A DNA stretch of 64,000 nt from Synechococcus sp. WH 8016 (lineage in GTDB: Bacteria > Cyanobacteriota > Cyanobacteriia > PCC-6307 > Cyanobiaceae). A program made the translations under genes and the position numbers. The stretch is from assembly GCF_000230675.1 (NCBI RefSeq), contig NZ_AGIK01000004.1:62001-126000 (forward strand), in the 5' to 3' direction. This document shows positions 55,436 through 64,000 of the stretch, piece after piece; position 1 is the first letter of the stretch, and the number at the start of each line of letters is the position of its first letter. Under the pieces are notes generated by a model. It had not been told where the DNA came from. It searched no databases and saw only the letters and a list, made by a program, of their open reading frames with translations.

Positions 55436-56668
55436 TTGGCCGGGGTTCGCTTTGAAGCACTCAGCAAGAACTATCCGGCCCGCGGGGGGGGCAAGCCTGT
55501 TGAGGTGATTCGCGATCTCTCCCTCAGCATCGCTGACGGCGAATTTCTAGTGCTCGTTGGTCCCTCAGGTTGTGGCAAAAGCACGCTTTTGCGACTCATG
55601 GCAGGACTGGAATCCCCGAGCTCAGGCGAGATCCTGGTGGGGGACCAACCCGTGTCTGGCCTGAGGCCAGCCAAGCGCAATGTGGCGATGGTGTTCCAAA
55701 GCTATGCGCTTTACCCCCATCTGAGCGTCCGCGACAACTTGGCTTTCGGCCTGAGGAGAAGCCAACAGCGCACGAGCTGGCAACAGCTCCAGGACCAACT
55801 TCACCGCAACACACGCCGTCTCCCTTCTCCGCTGAGAGTCCCTTCGCATCGAGAGCAACAGCTTGAGAAGCGCATCCAGGATGTGGCGCAATCTCTGGAA
55901 TTGGATCAGCTCCTCGATCGTCGACCGAAAGAACTGTCTGGCGGACAAAAACAACGGGTGGCCCTAGGCAGGGCCATGGCCCGCAAACCAGAGGTCTTCC
56001 TGATGGATGAACCACTGAGCAATCTCGACGCCAAATTGCGCGGGAGCACGCGGGCGCGGATCGTTGACCTCCAGCGCCAACTCGGGACCACCACCATCTA
56101 CGTCACCCATGACCAGGTGGAAGCGATGACGATGGGCCACCGCATCGCCGTGCTCAACCAAGGACATCTGCAGCAATTAGGCACTCCGATGGAGCTGTAC
56201 CGCTGGCCTTCCAACTTGTTTGTCGCCCAGTTCATCGGCAGCCCGCCGATGAACGTGCTCCCCGTGCATGTTGGCTCTGGCGGCACACTGATGCTCGAGG
56301 ACAGGCGCCTCAACGTGGAGGGACCGATCAGGACCCTGCTTCAGACCCTCGAAGGCCAACAATTGAGCGGAGGAATTCGTCCAGAACAACTCCATGTCGC
56401 ACCAGCCACCAACCGAAACCTGCCAGCTGAGGTGAGTCACAGTGAGGTTTTAGGGAACGAACAACTGCTCACCTGCCGGTTGCTGGATGGCGACCACTTG
56501 GTGCAAGTCAGAGCCGATCCAAGCCTGAACGTTTCGATTGGAGGGTCCATTCATTTAGAAGCCGATCCGGATGGCTGGCGGCTATTTGATGAGGCTGGAG
56601 ACGCCATCGCTCTCCCAACCCCACCACCAGCCGATACCGATGAGCCTCAACTCCCCCCGCTGAGCTGA
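55436..56668 (+). CDS. ABC transporter ATP-binding protein, MalK/UgpC type
   Basis: From TTG at 55436 a 410-residue ATPase reads [13 protein letters not shown], then Walker [20 protein letters not shown]-loop [20 protein letters not shown], signature [16 protein letters not shown], Walker [17 protein letters not shown] and a C-terminal TOBE-like domain. It should energise an importer for a sugar or polyol; its permease is not nearby. About 35 extra residues, rich in Gln and Arg, lie between the Q-loop and signature. The frame extends upstream into obg, but no ATG fits. Confidence 0.88.
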   Translation: MAGVRFEALSKNYPARGGGKPVEVIRDLSLSIADGEFLVLVGPSGCGKSTLLRLMAGLESPSSGEILVGDQPVSGLRPAKRNVAMVFQSYALYPHLSVRDNLAFGLRRSQQRTSWQQLQDQLHRNTRRLPSPLRVPSHREQQLEKRIQDVAQSLELDQLLDRRPKELSGGQKQRVALGRAMARKPEVFLMDEPLSNLDAKLRGSTRARIVDLQRQLGTTTIYVTHDQVEAMTMGHRIAVLNQGHLQQLGTPMELYRWPSNLFVAQFIGSPPMNVLPVHVGSGGTLMLEDRRLNVEGPIRTLLQTLEGQQLSGGIRPEQLHVAPATNRNLPAEVSHSEVLGNEQLLTCRLLDGDHLVQVRADPSLNVSIGGSIHLEADPDGWRLFDEAGDAIALPTPPPADTDEPQLPPLS

Positions 56669-56677
56669 GCTCAGCGA

Positions 56678-59095
56678 TCAGCGCACCCAAACAACGCTGC
56701 AACCTGGACCACCATCTCCCTGATCGGCATCACCAACCCGTTCCACGTACGGGAGCGAATCGAGCCACTGACGCAAACCGCGCTTGAGGCGACCAGTCCC
56801 GATCCCGTGGATCACCCAAACCGGACCATTCGCACCACGGAGGAGCTCTTCCACAGCAGCTTCCGCTTCATGCACTCTCTGGCCGCGAACATCCACGGTG
56901 TTCCGCGAGGTACGCACCTGAGAGCCACCGACTCCTCGGCGCGCTTTCACCTGAACCACAGGTTTCTCAGGGGGTGCAGCTCGGCGGCCATCCAAGCTTT
57001 CCACCGCTTGAAGATCCACCATGCTGCGCATCACACCACAGCGCACACTCAGCTGCTGACCATCGTCTGACACCTCAAGCACCTCAGCCGCTTTATCGAG
57101 GGCAAGCAGGCGAATGCGCTCGCCCACAGAGGGGCGCCATTCAGGATGATGGCGACGCTCTGGAACGGAGCGATGGTTGGATTCAAGCTTGCGCAGCCTC
57201 TGACCGGCGCGGCGAGCGGTTTCACCATCCGCTTTCTGATCCCGCAGCCGACGAATCAGATGACGCACCTCTTTTTGACCATCGCGAATGGAGCTCTCCA
57301 AACGCTGACGTCCCAACTCCTGCTGCTGAGCTGAGTTTTTGCGTTGCTGCTCCCAACGCTGAAGGAGCTCCTCATGCAGCAATTCGGTGCGAGCCAAAAG
57401 TGCCGCCGCATCTTCAGCCGCGGCCTGTTGGCGTTGCCTCTGCTCTTCTAGGCCGCGAATCACAGCGTTGACATCACCATCGCCACTGGGCTTCAGCAAT
57501 TGCCTGGCTTGTTCAATCACATCGCTGTCAAACCCGAGACGCGTAGCAATCGCTAAGGCATTGCTCCGTCCTGGAATCCCCCAAAGCAGCTGGTATGTCG
57601 GCGAAAGGGTATCGCTATCAAAGGCCACGGAGGCATTTTCAAAGCGTGAATCGCTGTATTTGAGAGCTTTGAGCTCGCCAAAGTGAGTGGTCGCGATGGT
57701 GAGCCGGGCGCAATTGGCCAAATTGCGCAGCAACGCAATCGCCAGGGCTGTGCCTTCACTCGGATCCGTGCCGGCTCCCACCTCATCCAGCAGCACCAAT
57801 GCGGGAGAGGGTCCAGAGGCGATGGATTGAAGGATGCTGCCGATTCTTTTTACATGACCGCTAAACGTGGACAAACTTTGCTGAAGCGACTGCTCGTCGC
57901 CGATGTCGGCAAGAACCTGTGCACACCAAGGCAGTGAGGGACTTCCTTTGCAGGGAATCCACATACCGGCTCTGGCCATCAAAGCCGCCAAGCCAATGCT
58001 CTTCAAGGTCACTGTTTTGCCACCGGTGTTGGGTCCTGTGATGGCCACAACACGCAACTGCTCCGACACCTCAACGCTCACGGGCACCACAGGGGCGCCC
58101 CCCTCCTTGCGCTGCTGCCAAACCAGCAGTGGATGGCGGAGCTCGAGAATTTGAAAGGGGGCATCAGGTTGAGCGTCAAGCCGGGGTGGGACGGCACCAA
58201 GCCACTGTCCATACCGCCCTCTCGCCAAGGCCAGATCGAGCTTCAACAACACGGCCATCAAACGAGCGATCGCATCGTTTTGCTCGGCAACGGCAGCGCT
58301 GAGCTCCGCCAAGACCCGACGCTCCTCTTCTCTGATCCGACCATCGAGAGCGGCAAGACGATTGCCAAGACCGATCACCGTCTTCGGTTCAACGAAAACA
58401 GTGTTTCCAGACGAAGAGCTGTCGTGAACCATTCCTGGACATTGGGAGGCGGCACCAGCCTTCACCGCCAACACCGGTCGACCATGGCGTTCCGCAATGA
58501 CGGCGTCTTGCAACAGGGATGTCCAGCGCCGCAGAACCGCCTGCAAACGATCACGCCGCTCCTGCCGAGCGACCTGCCATTGGAGGCGCAACTCTTCCAA
58601 CGATTCACTCGCTCGATTCGCAACGCGCCCACCCTCTTCCAAGGCAAATTTCAACCGCTGCTCAAGCTCCGGAAGCGTCGCCACGTTTTCCAGCAGAGCC
58701 GAACAGTCAGGCCTTAAGTCAGGGTCATCGATCTGACGGCGAAGACGTCGGGCGGCTGCAAGGGTGTGAGCCACAGACAACAACTCCTCTCCTGACGCTG
58801 TTCCGCCTTTGCAGCAGCGAAGCAAGACCATCTCGAGGTCAGACACCCCTTGAAAACTCAATCCGCCATCGAGGAGCCCATCCAGGCTTGCGAGCTCGAT
58901 ACTTCTGGCTTGATAGGTCAGCGTGGTTTCCAGGTCAGCGGGAAGCTGACCCTTCAAGCAGTGTTGGCGCCCTTGTGGAGTGTTGGCAAACGTTGAAAAG
59001 TGCTGGCACAACCTGGGCCACTCCAACAACTCCAATGTCTCTTCCAAGATCGAGACCGGAGGAGGCAGCGAGGTGGTGCGGGGTTCAGATGTCAT
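56678..59095 (-). CDS. mutS2: endonuclease MutS2
   Basis: The 805-residue protein has an N-terminal clamp/lever region (VSILEETLELLEWPRLCQHF), the ATPase with Walker A ITGPNTGGKTVTLKSIGLAA (about 346-360), and LVLLDEVGAGTDPSEGTALA. A coiled-coil region rich in Gln, Glu and Arg and a C-terminal Smr nuclease domain follow (VDVRGQRVHEAEAAV, VIHGIGTGRLKRGLRQWL). MutS2 suppresses recombination or rescues ribosomes, depending on species. ATG at 59095 overlaps the upstream VOC stop by 1 nt. Confidence 0.95.
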   Translation of the reverse strand: MTSEPRTTSLPPPVSILEETLELLEWPRLCQHFSTFANTPQGRQHCLKGQLPADLETTLTYQARSIELASLDGLLDGGLSFQGVSDLEMVLLRCCKGGTASGEELLSVAHTLAAARRLRRQIDDPDLRPDCSALLENVATLPELEQRLKFALEEGGRVANRASESLEELRLQWQVARQERRDRLQAVLRRWTSLLQDAVIAERHGRPVLAVKAGAASQCPGMVHDSSSSGNTVFVEPKTVIGLGNRLAALDGRIREEERRVLAELSAAVAEQNDAIARLMAVLLKLDLALARGRYGQWLGAVPPRLDAQPDAPFQILELRHPLLVWQQRKEGGAPVVPVSVEVSEQLRVVAITGPNTGGKTVTLKSIGLAALMARAGMWIPCKGSPSLPWCAQVLADIGDEQSLQQSLSTFSGHVKRIGSILQSIASGPSPALVLLDEVGAGTDPSEGTALAIALLRNLANCARLTIATTHFGELKALKYSDSRFENASVAFDSDTLSPTYQLLWGIPGRSNALAIATRLGFDSDVIEQARQLLKPSGDGDVNAVIRGLEEQRQRQQAAAEDAAALLARTELLHEELLQRWEQQRKNSAQQQELGRQRLESSIRDGQKEVRHLIRRLRDQKADGETARRAGQRLRKLESNHRSVPERRHHPEWRPSVGERIRLLALDKAAEVLEVSDDGQQLSVRCGVMRSMVDLQAVESLDGRRAAPPEKPVVQVKARRGVGGSQVRTSRNTVDVRGQRVHEAEAAVEELLRGANGPVWVIHGIGTGRLKRGLRQWLDSLPYVERVGDADQGDGGPGCSVVWVR

Positions 59096-59496
59096 CAAGA
59101 GAGACCCGCCGATGCCTCCACCTGGTTGGAGGGGATACCACCGGGAGGTTCGTACAGCATCTCGAGCCAGTTCCCATCTGGGTCCCGGAAGTAAAACGAA
59201 GCCGTTCCATCTCTGTGGTCATGCACAGCGCCAACGCTGACCCCAGAGGCTTTTAAGTGGTCGTGGACCACATCAACCTCGGCCCGATCGCGAAAGTGAA
59301 AGGCAAAATGCGGCCCTGCCGCTTTGTAGCTGGGTCCAAGGAGGGCTAACCCATCTCGACTGTCTCCCGCCTCGAGATAACACCAGTCATCCGCCTTCCA
59401 AACCAAGCGCATGCCGAGATCACAGTAAAAAGCGATCGCACGTGACAGATCCTGCACACGGATGGCAACGTGGCCGAGGCGCTTTACCGCTGGCAT
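59095..59496 (-). CDS. VOC (glyoxalase/bleomycin resistance) family protein
   Basis: A 133-residue protein of one VOC domain made of two beta-alpha-beta-beta-beta units: RLGHVAIRVQDLSRAIAFYC and HFAFHFRDRAEVDVVHDHLK. Metal ligands are likely His in the first and Glu in GNWLEMLYEPPGG. It looks like lactoylglutathione lyase or a dioxygenase relative; the substrate is unknown. Its stop overlaps the mutS2 start (TGATG). Confidence 0.85.
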   Translation of the reverse strand: MPAVKRLGHVAIRVQDLSRAIAFYCDLGMRLVWKADDWCYLEAGDSRDGLALLGPSYKAAGPHFAFHFRDRAEVDVVHDHLKASGVSVGAVHDHRDGTASFYFRDPDGNWLEMLYEPPGGIPSNQVEASAGLS

Positions 59497-59586
59497 AGGT
59501 GCAGTGAAAGAAGACGGTCATTCTGGTCTGTCAATCGCCATCTGTGAGGGACTCCATGACCGAGACCGTCTACGGCATCGCCATCT

Positions 59587-60588
59587 TCAGCACGTCCGAA
59601 GCCACTCGGCAGCATCACAGGCGTGATAGGTGAGGATTAAATCGGCACCTGCTCGCTTGAAGCTCAGCAAGGTCTCCAGAACCACAGCACGTTCATCAAT
59701 CCAGCCACGTTCGGCGGCCGCTTTCACCATGGAGTATTCGCCACTGACGTTGTAAGCCGCGATTGGAAGCTCTGACTCATCCCGAAGACGGCAGATGATG
59801 TCTAGATACGCCAAGCCTGGCTTCACCATCATGATGTCGGCACCTTCTTGTTCATCAAGCTGAGCCTCCGTGATGGCCTCGCGCGCATTGGCCGGATCCA
59901 TCTGATAGGTGTCTTTGTTTTTAGGGATCACCTTTTCAGTGGTCGCGCGAGGAGCCGAATCCAGCGCCTCGCGGAAGGGGCCGTAATAGGCGGACGAATA
60001 CTTTGCGGTGTAGCTGATGATGCCGACGTGCTCGAAGCCCGCGTCATCAAGGGCTTCACGAATGGCGCCAACGCGTCCATCCATCATGTCGCTGGGTCCA
60101 ATCAGGTCGGCCCCTGCCTCCGCCTGCATCACCGCTTGTTTGCACAGCTGGTCGATGGTTTCATCGTTCAGCACGATGCCTTCTGGGCTCACAATCCCGT
60201 CGTGGCCATCACAGGAGTAAGGATCAAGGGCCACGTCGGTCATGATCGCCATCTCGGGGACATCCCTCTTGAGCTGACGAATCGCCCTGGGGATCAAACC
60301 GTTGGCATTGAAACTTTCTGAACCGTCTTCACTTTTGAGGCCTTCCGCCACCTTCGGGAAGAGAACCACACAACGAATCCCCAGATCCCAGGCTCGCTGA
60401 ACCTCCGCACTCAAACGATCGAGACTCCAGCGATAGGCACCTGGCATCGCACCGATCGGCTCAACTTCCGCCCCTTCGTGCACAAACAGCGGATAGATAA
60501 AATCAGCTGGAAGCAATTGGTTTTCGCGCACCATGGCCCGTAGGGCCGGAGAGCGACGCAAACGGCGCGGGCGATAGGTGATCTCCAT
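59587..60588 (-). CDS. hemB: delta-aminolevulinic acid dehydratase (porphobilinogen synthase)
   Basis: HemB joins two 5-aminolevulinate molecules into porphobilinogen for heme, chlorophyll and bilins. The 333-residue protein has the metal-binding segment MTDVALDPYSCDGHDG, the first lysine in SYTAKYSSAYYGPFREAL, and the Schiff-base lysine in IMMVKPGLAYLDI. It lies 42 nt downstream of dnaJ on the same strand. Length and motifs are fully typical. Confidence 0.97.
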   Translation of the reverse strand: MEITYRPRRLRRSPALRAMVRENQLLPADFIYPLFVHEGAEVEPIGAMPGAYRWSLDRLSAEVQRAWDLGIRCVVLFPKVAEGLKSEDGSESFNANGLIPRAIRQLKRDVPEMAIMTDVALDPYSCDGHDGIVSPEGIVLNDETIDQLCKQAVMQAEAGADLIGPSDMMDGRVGAIREALDDAGFEHVGIISYTAKYSSAYYGPFREALDSAPRATTEKVIPKNKDTYQMDPANAREAITEAQLDEQEGADIMMVKPGLAYLDIICRLRDESELPIAAYNVSGEYSMVKAAAERGWIDERAVVLETLLSFKRAGADLILTYHACDAAEWLRTC

Positions 60589-60630
60589 TAATGCGGTCGG
60601 ACGACAGATGGGGAAATCGTAAATCCCGCC

Positions 60631-61611
60631 TTAAAGGCTGGCGTTCTGAATCCACTGTTGCCGGAGGTTTCCGTCTCGGCTGCTCTGAAACTGTTCCAGA
60701 AGCTGACGCTGTTCGTCTGACCACTGCTTAGGCCACTGAAGGGAAAGGGTAAGCAACAGATCTCCACGACCAGACTTCCCTGGCCAGCCTTTTCCGCGCA
60801 AACGAAGGCTTTTTCCAGGCGCCGTGCCAGGGGGAATGGTGACGTCTGCCTCGCCATCGGGGGTCATGACCTTGACCGTTCCACCAAGGGCGAGTTCATC
60901 GAAAGCAACGGGCAATTCAGCGCGCAACTGATCGCCATCCAGCGTCCAGATCGAATGGGGTTGAACCTCAATCACCAAATAGAGATCCCCTCGACGCCCC
61001 GTGCCCGGTTGAACATTTCCCTTGCCCTTAAGCCGAAGCTTCGAACCACTTTTCACCCCAGCTGGGATCCGCACCTGAACCCGTTCATCGTTCACAGACA
61101 AGGTGCGCTCCCCCCCTCGAAACGCCTCCGAAAAAGTCACCTTGACCGTTGCTTCCGCATCAAGGTTGAGAGCGGCTCTCGATCCACCGCGGGGGAAACC
61201 GCCGCCAGGGAAACCACCCCCAGGGAAACCGCCTCCATAACCAGCCGGACCAGAGCCAGCTCCAACCCCACCACCGAAGCGGCCCAGGAGGTCATTAATG
61301 AAGTCGTCAAAGTTGCCGTAGCGTCCAAAGTCAACGTCAACTCCGGCGGGGCCTGAGCCACCACCAGGCATGCCTGCCTGGTTCCAATATTGGCCAAATT
61401 GTTCGTAGCGACGACGCTTCTCAGGATCAGAAAGCACCTCATAGGCCTCGCTCACTTCTTTAAAGCGCGCTTCAGCGTCCTGATCATCCGGATTCACATC
61501 GGGGTGATATTGACGAGCCAACTTGCGAAAAGCACGCTTCACCGTATCGGCGTCGGCACTGCGTTCCACACCCAGCACTTTGAAGTAATCGCGGTAGCCA
61601 CTGCCGGCCAT
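60631..61611 (-). CDS. dnaJ: DnaJ/CbpA-type co-chaperone
   Basis: The 326-residue protein begins [20 protein letters not shown] and has the HPD motif in [13 protein letters not shown] Gly/Phe-rich region contains four GGGFP-type units, and two C-terminal substrate-binding domains follow ([40 protein letters not shown]). There is no zinc-finger CxxCxGxG domain, so it is the CbpA (type II) form. ATG at 61611 was chosen; the frame extends four codons further. Confidence 0.93.
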   Translation of the reverse strand: MAGSGYRDYFKVLGVERSADADTVKRAFRKLARQYHPDVNPDDQDAEARFKEVSEAYEVLSDPEKRRRYEQFGQYWNQAGMPGGGSGPAGVDVDFGRYGNFDDFINDLLGRFGGGVGAGSGPAGYGGGFPGGGFPGGGFPRGGSRAALNLDAEATVKVTFSEAFRGGERTLSVNDERVQVRIPAGVKSGSKLRLKGKGNVQPGTGRRGDLYLVIEVQPHSIWTLDGDQLRAELPVAFDELALGGTVKVMTPDGEADVTIPPGTAPGKSLRLRGKGWPGKSGRGDLLLTLSLQWPKQWSDEQRQLLEQFQSSRDGNLRQQWIQNASL

Positions 61612-61726
61612 GGAATTCATCAACCCTTGGGGCTGCGCATCAGATCCAATCGCCAGTTTCGTCCGTGGATGCGGACCGGAGCAATGGCGGGATGCCCGAA
61701 CGGCATACCTTTCTTAGATTTGAACC

Positions 61727-62095
61727 ATGGTTGAAATCAACAAGCTTTGGCCAGTGATGGCAGCACTGGCAGCGCTCGTTCTGCCAGTTCCCGTGGCAGC
61801 GGCGCCCAATCCATCAGAGCTCGCAGAGCATCTCAAAGAAAGTAAGGCGTTGTACTACGGCTCCTGGCGCTGTCCTGCCTGCATCACCCAAAACCGGATG
61901 TTCGGCGATGCAGCCGTCAAACTTCCCTATGTGGAATGCGCGAAACCCAAGGAACTTCCGATTCAGGCGGCAGCCTGTCGAACAGCAGAGATTCGTGCCT
62001 ATCCCACCTGGATTCTTGAAAACGGAGAGCGCCGAGAAGGCGTTCAAACCCTGGAGCAACTCAAGGTGTGGTCATCCATGCCAGCCCGTCCGTAA
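61727..62095 (+). CDS. exported thioredoxin-like protein
   Basis: The 122-residue protein has a signal sequence (KLWPVMAALAALVLPVPVAA), then a small thioredoxin fold with the active-site pair Cys49-Pro-Ala-Cys52 in YYGSWRCPACITQNRMF. Two more cysteines are at 71 and 84, and a cis-Pro segment AYPTWILENGERR follows. It resembles the thioredoxin domain fused to VKOR in cyanobacteria. A role in disulfide formation in lumen or periplasm is likely. It lies 3 nt before the SulP gene. Confidence 0.85.
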   Translation: MVEINKLWPVMAALAALVLPVPVAAAPNPSELAEHLKESKALYYGSWRCPACITQNRMFGDAAVKLPYVECAKPKELPIQAAACRTAEIRAYPTWILENGERREGVQTLEQLKVWSSMPARP

Positions 62096-62098
62096 TCC

Positions 62099-63745
62099 AT
62101 GGCGCGTCCAAAACTGGCCTTAGTTCACGGCTTCAGTTGGAGGCACTGGAGAGGCGACTTACTGGGGGGGCTCACCGCAGCCGTCGTGGCCCTTCCCCTA
62201 GCCCTTGCATTTGGAAACGCAGCGCTGGGGCCTGGCGGGGCTATTTACGGGTTGTATGGGGCCATCATTACGGGCTTCTTGGCCGCTCTCTTTGGCGGTA
62301 CCCCTGCACAAGTTTCAGGTCCAACAGGACCGATGAGCGTCACCGTTGCCGGTGTGATTGGAACACTCGCAGCCGTTGGAATCTCTCGGGAGCTTGGAAG
62401 CAATGAGCTACTCCCGCTCGTGATGGGAGCCGTCTTAATCGGCGGGCTCATTCAGATTCTGATGGGGGTTTTGCGCCTTGGTCGCTATATCACCCTGGTT
62501 CCTTATTCTGTAGTGTCAGGCTTTATGTCTGGCATTGGGGTCATCATTTTATGCCTACAAATCGGACCCTTATTAGGAATTAAAAGTCAGGGCGGAGTCA
62601 TTGCTTCACTCGGGACAGTCTTTGGCCAATTCACTCCTAACACGGCTGCATTACTGGTTGGGGTGTTGACACTGGCAGTGGTTTTTTTAACCCCAAAAAG
62701 GCTCAGCACCTGGGTTCCCTCACCATTGATTGCATTGGTGGTGATCACGCCTCTGTCCATGCTGCTCTTTCAAGACGGAATCCCCAGAATCGGAACCATC
62801 CCAGAAGGTGGATTGAATTTCAGCCTGCCTAACCTAAAAGATCACTTACCCGTCTTATTACGCGCAGGACTTGTGCTGGCGGTTCTCGGTGCCATTGACT
62901 CCCTTCTGACATCACTTGTGGCCGATAACATCAGCCAAAGTCGTCACCACTCCAACCGGGAGCTGATAGGTCAAGGCATTGCCAATAGCGTTGCTGGACT
63001 GTTCAACGGTTTACCTGGTGCCGGGGCAACGATGCGAACGGTCATTAATATCAAATCAGGGGGTCGAACGCCTATCTCAGGGATGGCGCATTCGGTGTTT
63101 CTGCTTGTGCTTCTACTGGGTGCAGGCCCGTTAGCCGAGAGCATTCCAGAAGCATTATTGGCAGGAATCCTCATCAAAGTAGGCCTAGACATTATTGACT
63201 GGGGATTCCTCTTAAGGGCCCACCGTCTCTCCATCAAAACAGCACTCGTGATGTGGGGCGTTTTGCTGATGACCGTGTTCTGGGATCTGATTGGAGCGGT
63301 CCTTGTTGGAATGTTCGTAGCCAACCTTCTAACCATTGAATCAATAACAACGCATCAACTGGAGAGCATGAATTCAGAGGACAGCTCTCAGCTCGACCAA
63401 GAAGAGCAGCATCTCCTCAATCGCTGCGGTGACGCACTCATGCTGTTTCGCTTGCAAGGGCCACTGAGCTTTGGAGCCGCGAAAGGAATTAGCGAACGTA
63501 TGACCCAAATCCGGCAGTACAAAATACTTTTGCTGGACGTCACAGATGTTCCGCACCTTGGAATCACGGCCACCTTGGCCATTGAAAGGATGGTGGAGGA
63601 AGCGGAGCACCACGAACGCCAAGTGTTAATTGCCGGTGCCAACGCAAAGGTCAAAGCCCGCCTGAAGCAATTCCGCATTCATGAACTCACAGGAAGCAGA
63701 AGAGACGCTCTGGCACACGCAGCTCAGGAACTAGACCCGAACTAA
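62099..63745 (+). CDS. bicA: SulP-family anion transporter, BicA-like
   Basis: The 548-residue protein has 10-12 hydrophobic helices and a C-terminal STAS domain (LLLDVTDVPHLGITATLAIE). The segments GDLLGGLTAAVVALPLALAF, FGGTPAQVSGPTGPMSVTVA, YSVVSGFMSGIGVIILCLQI and GAGATMRTVINIKSGGRTPI are close to BicA of Synechococcus PCC 7002, a sodium-dependent bicarbonate importer. BicA has Glu where this protein has Gly in SGPTGPM, as I remember the sequence, so another anion remains possible. Cotranscribed with the thioredoxin-like gene. Confidence 0.82.
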   Translation: MARPKLALVHGFSWRHWRGDLLGGLTAAVVALPLALAFGNAALGPGGAIYGLYGAIITGFLAALFGGTPAQVSGPTGPMSVTVAGVIGTLAAVGISRELGSNELLPLVMGAVLIGGLIQILMGVLRLGRYITLVPYSVVSGFMSGIGVIILCLQIGPLLGIKSQGGVIASLGTVFGQFTPNTAALLVGVLTLAVVFLTPKRLSTWVPSPLIALVVITPLSMLLFQDGIPRIGTIPEGGLNFSLPNLKDHLPVLLRAGLVLAVLGAIDSLLTSLVADNISQSRHHSNRELIGQGIANSVAGLFNGLPGAGATMRTVINIKSGGRTPISGMAHSVFLLVLLLGAGPLAESIPEALLAGILIKVGLDIIDWGFLLRAHRLSIKTALVMWGVLLMTVFWDLIGAVLVGMFVANLLTIESITTHQLESMNSEDSSQLDQEEQHLLNRCGDALMLFRLQGPLSFGAAKGISERMTQIRQYKILLLDVTDVPHLGITATLAIERMVEEAEHHERQVLIAGANAKVKARLKQFRIHELTGSRRDALAHAAQELDPN

Positions 63746-63860
63746 GAGGGCCAAGGCATTCAGCGGCGGTCAGTATTTATACTCGATACAAAGACTGTGT
63801 AACCGCGAGCACACAGCCGATGGAAATTGTCTGCAGAATATTCATACTTCTTAAATTTCA

Positions 63861-63956
63861 ATGGAAATCCTCACCGCGCTTGCCATCGCTCCATTCCTAG
63901 CCGCGCTTGTCCTAGGAGCCAGAGAGGCCGAGCTCGACGAGCAAAGCAACCGATAA
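63861..63956 (+). CDS. 31-residue membrane peptide
   Basis: ATG at 63861 gives MEILTALAIAPFLAALVLGA, then REAELDEQSNR. It has one hydrophobic helix of about 18 residues and an acidic tail. It is 115 nt after the SulP gene, near the window end. The helix-plus-charged-tail plan is like other small thylakoid membrane subunits, but there is no match to a known one. Confidence 0.35.
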   Translation: MEILTALAIAPFLAALVLGAREAELDEQSNR

Positions 63957-64000
63957 AGGCATTCTCAATCATTTACGTGCAGAATTAAACATCAACCTTT

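Noticed and set aside
61195..61260. Short tandem repeat (GGGAAACC-type units)
   Set aside because: It encodes the Gly/Phe-rich region of DnaJ and is explained by that protein; not a CRISPR array.

Overview
The window is a piece of a cyanobacterial chromosome, most likely a marine picocyanobacterium of the Synechococcus/Cyanobium group. The evidence is psbA (photosystem II D1), an hli high-light-inducible gene, Ycf35, a CP12-like protein, RNA polymerase split into rpoC1 and rpoC2, and several DUF families typical of cyanobacteria. Genes are dense, with many 1-10 nt overlaps and GTG or TTG starts. One tRNA was found. No insertion sequence, prophage, rRNA or CRISPR array was seen. The exact strain cannot be named from the sequence alone.

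Layout. 1-6.8 kb: tlyA, a small unknown gene, purB, a 32-codon membrane peptide and fumC, then a large Ski2/Mtr4-like helicase on the minus strand. 6.8-11.6 kb: a compact biotin operon bioF-bioK-like-bioC-bioD-(51 aa unknown)-bioA, joined by ATGA overlaps. 11.6-19.5 kb: a J-domain protein and DUF3143, rsmG, an aldo/keto reductase, a DUF2997-Ycf35-ferredoxin operon, a HEAT-repeat protein, a sodium:solute symporter and rlmN. 19.3-30.3 kb (minus): rpsT-tatD-rpoB-rpoC1-rpoC2-hli-rlmN, a transcription/translation block with a photoprotection gene inside. 30.5-33.7 kb: hisD, rpiA and an HtrA-type protease.

33.8-37.1 kb is the most unusual part. It is a GRRM-type peptide-modification cassette: an orphan periplasmic solute-binding lipoprotein (GrrP), a Gly-rich precursor with one WGN and four FAN motifs (GrrA), a radical SAM/SPASM maturase (GrrM) overlapping it by 4 nt, and an unrecognised secreted protein. 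It lies between housekeeping genes. 37.2-44 kb: rimP-nusA-ylxR-infB and a membrane protein with a low-complexity tail whose 3' end lies antisense to a DUF3493 gene.

44-50.3 kb: tRNA-Thr(CGU), a very short metallothionein gene (smtA) with an inverted repeat in its leader, a DUF389 membrane protein, a HIT protein, psbA (Glu130 form of D1), a lipoprotein, a tandem pair of related secreted proteins and an aspartoacylase-like gene. 50.4-64 kb: a GST/DUF2301/ABC-F operon, CP12, obg, an ABC-transporter ATPase, mutS2 with a VOC gene, hemB, dnaJ, then a thioredoxin-like exported protein 3 nt upstream of a BicA-like SulP transporter, and a 31-codon membrane peptide.

Several genes are very short and were read directly from the nucleotide sequence: smtA, hli, and peptides of 32, 51, 41, 46 and 31 residues.
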